From positions 64,549,741-64,613,740 of the forward strand of contig CM041465.1 in NCBI GenBank assembly GCA_023213395.1: a stretch of 64,000 nt of DNA. Direction: 5' to 3'. Made by a program: the position numbers and the translations under genes. Below, in pieces: positions 45,660 through 54,189 of this stretch; the stretch's first letter is position 1, and the number at the start of each line of letters is the position of its first letter. Source of the stretch: Cycas panzhihuaensis. Taxonomy: Eukaryota > Cycadophyta. Below the pieces are notes generated by a model, which saw only the letters and a program-made list of their open reading frames with translations, searched no databases and was not told where the DNA came from.

Positions 45660-46250
45660 TTGCACAACTTAAGAATTCAGAAGCAAAGAATAAAGGAAGT
45701 TTTTTTTCCTTCCAGTTGCTTCTTCAATCCATGATTTTGTGACCTTTTGGCCTTGGTCCCACTAAAACTTCTCTTGAGTGTTAGAATTGATGAGTAAGAT
45801 GCATGAATAGCATCTCGATGTTTGAGAAGTTCATCTATAGCTTGCATTTCCTGAGAATATCTAGCAGTCATTTCTGTAAACTAGGCTAACACCTCTCTAT
45901 ATTCTATCTCAAACTTAGAAAGTTCAATCCATTTAGACAAAATTTGGGCCTTTACCTCCTGGAGATTTTCTTTTGCTTCAAGAAAGACTCCAGCACAAAC
46001 AGCTTCTAAGGTATAACTAGCACTTTTGAAAAAGTTATCGCCATGAATAGCAAATACATATGTGCCAGCCTTTAGCTCACACAATTCACATGGCTGAAAG
46101 CCATCAAGTTTCTTAAAGCTGTGGGATCTAAGTGATAGACTTGAAAGTGAAGAAAATACATCCCAGCCGAGGTAACCTTTCCTATCTTCACACTATCGTC
46201 CTGTAAAACCAGACTTAATTCCCCATTCTTTTCTCCTGCAGTGTTTTACA
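45660..46250 (-). pseudogene. Spliced fragment of an ARG1-like DnaJ protein gene
   Basis: The minus strand encodes, with two frameshifts and one stop, a continuous match to the C-terminal part of plant ARG1/ARL2-type DnaJ proteins (membrane-linked J proteins involved in gravity response). The pieces are KNGELSLVLQDDSVKIGKVT, SAGMYFLHFQVYHLDPT (46230-46125), LDGFQP-like, ELKAGTYVFAIHGDNFFKSA (46080-46010), LEAVCAGVFLEAKENLQEVK, FEIEYREVLA then a stop where Gln is expected, MTARYSQEMQAIDELLKHRD and IHASYSSILTLKRS (45870-45700), ending in a basic tail. The coiled-coil part is intact. The J domain is absent. No intron interrupts about 190 codons, so it is a processed copy. It lies antisense to J's LTR and primer site. 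Confidence 0.8.
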
Positions 46251-46561
46251 CGTGACAGCGTTCTCCGTAAAGGTCTTCCTAGTTAGCCGTTCTTTTCTCT
46301 ACTTCCCCCACATAGTGGAAGCCATTATTTCTTGATCTTGCCATCAAGATCCTTTCTACATATTATTTTTCTCTAGTCCACACACTCTTCTTAGCATTCA
46401 TTCTATTTTTGCAATACAATGCCTAAACATTGAAACTTACTTGCGCCTATAGCTTAACACCCCTGCCTGAAGTAACATCTACAATCTGCTGGAAAAGAAC
46501 AAATAATTTGAAATAATCTTCCTCCACTTTTGCCCACTTCTTCCTCCACGTACTTAGTCGT

Positions 46562-46755
46562 TATGTGGAACCTGCCATTCTTCTGCCCTGCATAACCTAC
46601 CATTCTTTTGCCTCTATGGAACCTACCGTTCTTCTGCCCTACAGAACCTACCATTCTTCTGCCTCTACCAAACCTGCCATTGAACATGCCAAACCTGCCA
46701 TTGAACCTGCTGAACCTGCCATTGAACCTGTCATTCTCCTCCCTGCGGAACCTGT
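46562..46755 (+). repeat. Minisatellite-like repeat coding Pro-Ala-Ile-Glu units
   Basis: Two interleaved unit types: AACCTACCATTCTTCTGCC (about four variants, 46570-46670) and AACCTGCCATTGAACCTG (about four variants, 46672-46735). An open frame 46565-46861 reads EPAIEPAEPAIEP-like repeats. It may come from a Pro-rich protein gene or be simple sequence expansion. Confidence 0.6.
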
Positions 46756-46861
46756 TGTTTACTATCCATTCAGGGGACCTCTGGAAGACATCTTCTATGG
46801 AGTGGGAACGCCCACAATGCTACCTTCATCTACATCATTTACTTTGTTAGCCATTTCTTGA

Positions 46862-48868
46862 GGTGAATGAATGATCATTACAGACCTCTTAGAAATAAAA
46901 GGAGCGTCATTTATTCAAGACTTTATTCAAGATGTCCTTAAGATCAAGACAATTTTTTAAAATTGAATTGTCAAATTAAATTTGAATTGAATAAATCAAT
47001 GAAATTGAAAAGGCATATCGTGTTGCATTGAATTGTTCAACAGAGTGGACTTCTTATACAGATGTCTCCATATTATTTGACTGATTTCATAGATCAGATG
47101 CTTGATAGTAATGAACTTCTTCAAAAGTCTTCATTTCCTTTCATGAACCTTCAAACCACAAATAGCGTTCACATTGATTATTGGTTTTAATACATCCTCC
47201 CGTGACTAGAAGCCATGATCCGTTCTGTCATTATTCTATTCAGCCGTTCAGTTATTTCCTCCTATTTAGTTGTGATTCATTCAGCCATTCTCCCTGGCTG
47301 TGAACCATTATTTCTCTGTGGTACCCAAATATAACAACGCCTTCATTCGTTTATTTTATATACATAAATTTATTGCGCCTGACATATATATATTGATTAA
47401 GGCCAAGCCCTAGCTTCAATCTGCCTGCCGTCCATATGTTAAAACGATCAATTCGATTAGTTTTTTGAGTTGTGCATTGGCACGTGACAGGCTACAGGTG
47501 CGGCAATTCAAATTCTATTTTGTATTTTTTTATTTTTAGTTTTATAAAGTTTTTTAAAAAAATTAAATTAGTTTCTATATAGTTTCAAATCTGGGTGTTT
47601 ATAGAGCTTAGCACCCTTGACTCCTAGCCCTCCCAGTCATATTCAATCTTCACGTGACCTTAACCTATCTCTAGAGGGATCTTTTCACTTTTTTATAAAT
47701 GTTTTTCTTTTTCTTTTTTTTTTTTATTTTTTTATTTTACATAGGGTTATTAGCATTGTTTTACCATAACTCCTCATTGGAGCATCAGTTTCTGATAAAA
47801 ATAGTTCCATTAGATCAAAAATTTTCTATAGATCAATTTTGACTAGTCATATGACCAATTTGGTGCAGATTTAACCCTGTTTCAGTCTATTTAAAGCCAA
47901 TTAGCCTTTTTTTTAGCCTGTTTTCAATTTTTTACAAAAACACCTTTTGAACTAATTGCTTTTTATTACCTGGAGACTATTTTTAGCCCAAATTTGTTCC
48001 ACATTGATCTAGTTCAACAAACTTCAAAAACCATATTTTATTTTATTTTTTAGAATTTATTTTGACCTTTATTTTAATCATTGAAATTGATGTTTTAGTA
48101 GTTTTTAACATTTATACATAAAAGTACTTGTTACTAATTTTACTATAACTTTTCTGTTTGACATCCAAATTCAATTCTGTTAGCTTCATTGGGAAGCTGA
48201 CTCATTCCCCTTCGAATTGACATAGTTTTTCATCCATTTTAAGATGTTTTTACTTATTTTCAAATCTATTAAATTTGGACTACTTAATAGCCTCACTCTG
48301 TTATTTTTCTCATATTTTCAAATAAAGGTTTTCAAACGTTATCAACCAAAAATATATTTAGTAGTTTTAAAAAACATATTTGATCATTTTTCAACACTTT
48401 CTAAAGTTTTATTACCAATTTTATGCAATTTCAAGCTCCTTGCTCCTGTTAGGCCTCAAACGGAGGTCTGTACCTTTGAATCATTTAAATCTTGACTTAT
48501 TGGAACCCGTTTTTAAAACGGTTAGTTCCATTAGATTCACACCTTATTAATATATATATTGGTACAAGTTCAAGTTATTCTGACATTGTTTAGTATAGTT
48601 TTTAAGCTGTTAAAGTTGAGTATACAAGTACATCCTAATAGACTTGCCCTTCAAACCTTTTAAGAAAATTCTATTTTATTTCTCATTGGTTATTCATGAT
48701 ATATGTTTAAGGTTTCTACTTGACCTTTATATGCGCATTTTAAGTTGTTTAGTAACAGAAATTATTCATAAAGCAACTAAAAATATACATACATACATTT
48801 TATTTTTTTAGCTATATATATCTTTCTCAAGGTAAAGTTTTTTTTATACTTAAAAGGAAAGTTTTTTT
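46862..48868. other. AT-rich part of J without recognised gene
   Basis: T-rich, with long T-runs at 47701-47740. No pol domain, LTR partner or structured repeat was recognised on either strand. ORF 48244-48495 is hydrophobic by T-richness only. Confidence 0.4.
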
Positions 48869-50340
48869 CTTATATTGAGACTTTATATTTACCAAAGTGA
48901 CTAGCTACTTTAAAAGTATGGGCTTCTCTAAGCCTCTTGATCTTTTCTCCTTTTGATGGAACATAGAGTTGCCCCCCTCAAGTAAGATGGGAAGGTCTTC
49001 CTTTCAGTAGGTTATTTAATTCTTCTTTCAAAGATTTATCTTCATGATACAAGACTTTGTGCTCTTCATGATGAATTGGCTCCACCTACAAACTCATAAG
49101 AGAACTACAAACAAAATCAAAAGAAGAAGTGAAACAAGGTGGTCTAGATAACATATCAGTAATTTTGTTAGTAGATCCCTTTTTTTACTTAATTATAATA
49201 TTGAATTATTGTAAATAACTCATCCACTTCATATGTTTTTCTTACTGTAATTTATTTTGGGTTTGTAAAAATCAAAGAGGCTTATGATCAGTATGAACTA
49301 CAACCTCTTTTCTAAGTAAGTAGGACCTCTAATGCTTGCATGCTTGATGTAGTATGAACATTTCTCGATCATATGTTGGGTAGTTTTTTACTTGAGAGGT
49401 GAAGACTTCTAAATGGTAAGTAATAGGCTTCCCATCTTAAATAAGGATAACTCCCATTGCATTTCCACTTGTATGAGCTTCTACTTCAAAAGGCCTTTAC
49501 AAATTTGGCATTACCAAAACTAGTACTTCACAAATTTTCTTCTTTGAAAGAAGAAAAGCTTCTTCCTCCTAGGAACTGCAAGTAAACTTTTTAATAACTT
49601 TTTTCAATCCATGTAGAGGTGCTGCAACTTGTGAGAAATGAAGAATAAACTTTCTTAAGTATTAACAAGCTTCTAAAAAATGTCTCATCTTTGTGGTGTT
49701 TGTTGGCCTAGGCCATTCGATAATGACTTGAGTCTTGAGTGGATCGATGCTCAACTTTCCTCCTCCAACCACAAAGCTCAAGAAGGCTAAGTTCACCTTA
49801 CCAAACTCATACTTCTTCACATTAAGCTTAAAATAATGCTTAGCCAAAGTCTTCAAAACTTCTTCTATGTGCTACAAATGTTCCTCCCATGTGTTACTAA
49901 AAATTAAAATATCATCAAGATAAATAACAACAAAATTATCCAAGTAAGGCCTTAACACTTCATTCATTAACCTCATAAATGTTGTAGGAGCATTACACAA
50001 TTCGAAAGGCATAACCATCCATTCAAAGAGTCCTTGATTTGTTTTAAAGGTCATCTTCTATGTGTCCTCCTCTTTGACCCTAACTTGATGATAACCACTT
50101 TTCAAATCCAACTTAGTAAAATAACAAGCATATTAAATTTGATCAAGCAAATCATCTATGCGAGGTAAGGGGTAGCGATTTTTAATTGTGATTTTATTCA
50201 AAGCATAAAAGTCTACACACATTCTCCATCCTTCTTAGGCACTAAGATAATTGGTGACCCATAAGGTGAACATAAAGGAGTTATGACCTCTTGATCAAGT
50301 AACTCCTCAACTTACCTCTTTATCTCATTATTCTCTATAA
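48869..50340 (-). pseudogene. pol: RT, RNase H and integrase N-terminus of H
   Basis: [22 protein letters not shown] (50030-49970) and [15 protein letters not shown] (49940-49895) with the YLDD catalytic box; LNVKKYEFGK and LSFVVGGGKLSIDP (49830-49740) mark the thumb. RNase H is much decayed (49600-49100). Integrase begins LYVPSKGEKIKRLREAHTFK and VASHFGKYKVSI (48970-48875), the first half of the H2C2 zinc domain, then insertion J. The frame is broken at several points but amino-acid identity to plant gypsy RT is easy to read. Confidence 0.85.
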
Positions 50341-50860
50341 TAAAGTGCTTATACAAAGCAACATTAGGCAATGGTGCATCTCCTATAAGAGTGATTTCAT
50401 GGTTTATCTTTCTCTTTGGTAGTAGCCCATCAACATGCTGAAATAGAATGTCATACCTTCTCTTCAACTCCTCAATTTATTGCATTTGTTTAGGTGATAT
50501 AATAAGAGTATAAGCAGAAGGGCCTCCTTTATCTTTTAGCTCTTCTTTGCTCTTTATCATTAAGATGATAAATTTACCACATGCATTAATCATCCTTTTC
50601 ACTTAAGTGGCTAAAATTAATATCATCTTATCCAAGTGATTCTTTGCAGCCTTTATGGTGAAGCCCTTGTTATCCTTCATCAACTGATACTTTCTCTCCC
50701 TTTAATAGAAGAGTGCATCTTGATCCCACAAGTAGGGACTCCTAAATACAACATGGCATATATATAACGGCACCACATCACATATCACTTCATCAACAAA
50801 AGCATTAGTGATGGAAAATTTAAGTGTATATTACTTTGATATTTGTATTTACATATCTTT
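50341..50860 (-). pseudogene. pol: Protease-RT connection of H (decayed)
   Basis: Minus-strand traces such as NAFVDEVICDVVPLYIC (50810-50755) and LWDQDALFY follow the protease; the rest is stop-ridden. Confidence 0.5.
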
Positions 50861-51235
50861 ATGGATCCGACCAAGAGGATATGGGTGAGGGTGAGAAGTA
50901 GTTACCAACCCAAGGCTCTTTACTAAATTTTCTGAGATCAAATTCTTTTGGCTCCCCAAATCTACAATGACACTAATAAAATTATTTCCTACTTGAAGTT
51001 TCAAGTGAAATAATTCCTCCCTTGTAGCATCATCTCCATAATTTATAAGCAGAGTAACCTTCTCTTCTTCTCTTTCACTTTGAAGCTCTACCTCATAAAG
51101 TAGTGCTTTATCTTTTTTCTTCTTTCTTAATTCTATATCCTTGATATGCTTTGGATTTAGCTCTAGGTATAACTTCCAACACTTTGTTGCAACATGACCA
51201 CTAATATCGCAATAGTTAGAACTTTTAACAAAATT
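50861..51235 (-). pseudogene. pol: Protease and zinc knuckle of H
   Basis: Zinc knuckle at 51230-51195: NYCDISGHVATKCW, a C-x-x-C-type CCHC box whose first Cys is lost. Then a Lys/Glu-rich linker, LLINYGDDATREELFHLKL, and the protease loop ISVIVDLGSQKNLISENLV (50975-50920), with DLG instead of DSG, and LGLVTTSHPHPYPLGRI. The Ser-to-Leu change in the active-site triplet would inactivate it. Confidence 0.75.
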
Positions 51236-51523
51236 AGTTCTTTTCTTCTTTCCTTCTTACCTTTTAGATGAGTGTAATTTAGGATTCTTTTCATATTTAT
51301 TAAAAGTAAAAGAAAAATCTTTAGACATGAATGTAGGTTTCTTACTTTTACTTTCTATTGCAATAGCCATTTTACTTGCTTCTTTAATAGATTAAACCTT
51401 AAAAAGTCTTAGTTCTTTTATCATGTAATCATGTAATCCTCCAATGAATTTTATAAGAGTGTTATGTTTATCTATATTAATACCAAGTAACATGCTATGA
51501 TTAAAAAATAAAGAAGTATAGTC

Positions 51524-51850
51524 TTAGACACATACACCTCTCCCTTGGTATAAATATTGCCAAGTGACCCATTGGTCTTCCTCATGACCTATGGGGTAGT
51601 ATTGCTTCTTTATTACTTTCTTAAAATCTATCCAAGAAAAAGAAGATATATTGTGAGCCTTCAAATATGCATTCCACCATGTCAATGCATGTTTGCATAA
51701 CTTAAACCTATCAAATAAAAGCTTTTGAGCATTACTATAAGCATAAATTATGAAGTAGGTTTCAAGTTGATCCAACCAATGGTCTAACTTGTTAGTATTT
51801 ACCTCTCCATCATAAGTTGGAATATCCAACTTTGCCTCAACCTTGAAGGG
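51524..51850 (-). pseudogene. gag: gag of H (partly open)
   Basis: The open stretch 51829-51524 reads MDIPTYDGEVNTNKLDHWLD, QLETYFIIYAYS and CKHALTWWNAYLKAH, the retrotransposon gag core with its W-W motif (ALxWWxxYL). Upstream (51850-52150) the Glu/Lys-rich N-terminus is broken. It forms the particle shell in intact relatives. Confidence 0.85.
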
Positions 51851-52184
51851 TTAATGAGATGAAGTACCCTTGCTTTCTTCAAATGAGTGCTTTAAGGTCT
51901 CCTCCTCTTTCTCTTCATGGTTATGGTCATCTATGGATCATCCTTCAACTTCCTTCTCTTTGCCTTTTCCCTTGACTAGAGGTAGAAGTTGGGTTATCAT
52001 TTACATCAAGACTTCTATGTTCTTATCAAGCTTCTCAAATCTGATTTTTCCATCTTCTTTTTCAGCTATGGTGCTTGGATTCTTTCTTGGTGTTCTTGCT
52101 GATTACAATACAAGAAAATATTCTACTTTGTCTTGGTATCCTTTCCTTATTTGTACCATTCAAGTCCCTACAATAAAGATCTTT

Positions 52185-52197
52185 AGCTCTAATACCA
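52185..52197 (-). other. Primer binding site of H
   Basis: The minus strand reads TGGTATTAGAGCT, six bases inside the LTR end; initiator-Met type with one change. Confidence 0.8.
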
Positions 52198-52203
52198 AAA
52201 ATA

Positions 52204-52488
52204 TGATCCCAAAGTAGAGTGTGATTGGTGAAGGAATCAATTACCAACCTTTCTCCTTGAGATCCTAGGGTCTTAGTGTAAAATTTCTAATAAAATCAAT
52301 ACAAGAATGAGCCCATAAAAGGAAATTCTATACCAAATCATTCATACTTACCATTGCTCTAAGGTAAGAAGAGTAATACTTTTATTAAACTAGAGAAACC
52401 TCTATTTAATGGTGGAGAAAACAACTAGCAAAGAATGGGCAAGTTACAAGGAATGAATAATATAATTATACCAGAAGGGGACTCCAAC
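52204..52488 (-). repeat. 5' LTR of H, truncated
   Basis: Matches 39013-39300 of the 3' LTR. The similarity stops at CTCCAAC (52488), where element C begins. About 670 bases of the LTR are missing. Confidence 0.85.
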
Positions 52489-52559
52489 GACTAGCTTTCA
52501 GAGGTGCGAACAGGTCGAAAGGTGATCTACATGATGGCCTAAGACTTGGGTGACAGAGC

Positions 52560-53000
52560 GACCGAGCAAGTCTCAGGGATGGTCAACAAGAAGAGGAAGG
52601 TGGCGCTTAAGGATGAGGTGAATGAGACTATCTACCTCAGCGTTGAGGGCCTGAGAAATGTGTCAGATGTCGACAGATTGGAAATTAGCTAAAGGTGGAT
52701 CCGCTCAAGCAAGGGCTCTCAAATGAGGGCATCACACGTGGTAAACTTGGGTGATGATGGGACACTACCACTTGGGAGTCACAAAGAAGAATAATAAATC
52801 CATGATGGAAACAAAGTGCATCAATGAGGGTTTTGATAATGGCTGTGTACTCAGCTTCATTATTGTTAGCCTTGGGGAGGAAGATTCCAAAGCATAGAAA
52901 ATCATGTCTGGAAGGACTGCGAAGAATCCATGCAGTGGTAGAAGGTCCAGGATTATCGTAGCTTCCGCCATCGGTAAAAATGAAGAGAGGCATGGATGAT
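52560..53000 (-). pseudogene. Second RNase H of element C
   Basis: The open stretch reads MPLFIFTDGGSYDNPGP (52995-52945; first Asp), GIFLPKANNNEAEYTAIIKT (52890-52835; Glu) and LLCDSQVVVSHH (52785-52750; Asp). After a frame change, NAEVDSLIHLIL (52645-52610) has the last Asp. Best-preserved of the three copies. An RNase H would degrade RNA in the RNA-DNA hybrid; extra RNase H domains characterise Tat elements. Confidence 0.88.
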
Positions 53001-53970
53001 GATAAAAAAAGTCTCGGTAGAGGAAATATGTAGTAATACAAGAGTCAGGGTAAAAAGAGGCTCATAAGATAAGTAGTAAATGGCCGTAAAGGGTAGAAGG
53101 ACCTAGCAATGAGGCTACCTAAGGACAAGAGTAGTTTATCCAGCTACTAGCTAATAGTGGCCAGAAAAAGGACACCCCAAGGTGCCAAAGGTTACTTTAT
53201 AAAGCAAAGAACGACTCCGAACGGAGGGAGCATTCCATTTGGGGGGCCCAGGAGTAGGAATAGGCTGCAAAAATAGGTCTAGGATTGTAAAACAAGCCAA
53301 ACACGTATAAATTCGAGCACGCACAGTAGTGGCATGTAAAATGAGATAAAAAGGGCTTTGTAAAAGATGCATTGGCAGGGTACCATAAATGCATCCACAA
53401 GAAGAAGCGAGACGAAGGCTACAGGAGCACAATGGGAGACAGGGCTAAAAGGTAAAGGTGATCGGGGGTAAGAGACAATCCAAAGGGCTATCACAAGAGC
53501 GAAAATAGAGATAGTGTCCATCGGGTCCCCGCCTATATAAGGAAAGTTGATGAAAATGGGATTCATTTTCACGGGCTCTCGAACGAATCCAGAGCTATTC
53601 CCTTACGCAGCAGAGCGCTACTTGATTTCAAAGGCACGTAGAGAGAGATCAGACCATCAAATCAGAGCCAGAGGACAGCCACTAGGGCTGTAGAGACGAG
53701 ATGATGAGTGTTAAGCTAGATCCAGTGAGTGGATCCTTAAAAACCCAACCCATCTCGTAATTCAAAGTTCATTACTTTTTGTGATTTTCATGTAGACTTT
53801 TAGGCCCCACATGGGCAAGAAATGACCTCCCAGAGTCCAAATTAGACCCAGAGAGAGGTGGGACTGGGGCATTAGATAGCCTTGGTCCTAGTGGGCCCAG
53901 TTGTGGCCCACAAAAAAGAATGTTTTTTTTGATTTTTCGGTGAAAACCCCCTTTGGGAGGTGTCGTCAGA
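53001..53970. other. Region between second RNase H and antisense frame (C)
   Basis: Collinear with A 8406-9390. A minus-strand hydrophobic stretch (53572-53279) contains FISFYMPLLCVLEFIRVWL. No known domain. Confidence 0.4.
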
Positions 53971-53972
53971 TC

Positions 53973-54059
53973 GCAACAAAGATCGTGGTGCCACGATCTT
54001 TGTCGCGGGGCCCCGATCACCTTGAGACTCAGGCTAAACTCTGTGGTACCATGAAGTTT
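53973..54059. promoter_or_regulatory. Perfect palindrome and 24-base palindrome upstream of the antisense frame (C)
   Basis: 53976-54003 has two perfect 13-base arms, ACAAAGATCGTGG and CCACGATCTTTGT, around a 2-base centre; the arms go on to 53973/54006 with one mismatch. GGGGCCCC follows. 54036-54059 is the 24-base motif AAACT ... GTGGTACCA ... AGTTT. A has the same pair (9395-9483), and A and D have the second motif in U3. They lie about 140-260 bases upstream of the antisense coding start. Confidence 0.7.
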
Positions 54060-54189
54060 GGTATGGTGCAAAGGAAGAACTACAAAAGAAAAAAGATAGG
54101 GGCCCAAGGGGCCCCAAATCTTGATCATGTAGGGCTGAGAGATAGTCCAAGGGATGAGGAATGCATGTAGGTCTAGTTCTGACTAGTTT

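Larger units (their letters stand above)
44011..48868 (+). mobile_element. Insertion J in H integrase (LTR-like end with PBS, captured gene)
   Basis: H's integrase reading stops at 48869 (SHFGKYKVSI) and resumes at 44010 (NVVWPKM); joined, the alignment spacing of the zinc domain is normal, so the 4.86 kb between is inserted. Flanks GTTAAT and TTATAT may be a decayed target duplication. The left 417 bases end in TTCCTTCA, followed by TGGTATTAGAG, so they look like an LTR plus tRNA-Met primer site on the plus strand. No second LTR or pol was found. It carries an ARG1-like pseudogene and a Pro/Glu-coding minisatellite. It could be a defective gene-carrying retroelement or several layered insertions. 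Confidence 0.55.
39013..52488 (-). mobile_element. Ty3/gypsy element H, tRNA-Met primed, carrying two insertions
   Basis: Minus-strand order: truncated 5' LTR (52488-52204), PBS (52197-52185), gag, zinc knuckle, protease, RT, RNase H, integrase split by insertion J (44011-48868), polypurine tract (42755-42742) and 3' LTR (42741-39013) split by a solo Tat LTR. The LTR ends are TGATCC and GGATCA, an inverted repeat. It entered copia element I. The 5' LTR lacks its first ~670 bases because the right side was joined to element C at 52488/52489. Confidence 0.85.

Noticed and set aside
44011-48868. J as a Helitron (A/T insertion, TC start)
   Set aside because: Left end can be read as A|TC, but the right end CTTA does not fit CTRR, no terminal hairpin was seen, and a primer site with LTR-like end fits better.
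53279-53572. Envelope-like gene in C
   Set aside because: Only one short hydrophobic stretch; no signal peptide, surface or fusion domain pattern, and no similar intact frame in A.
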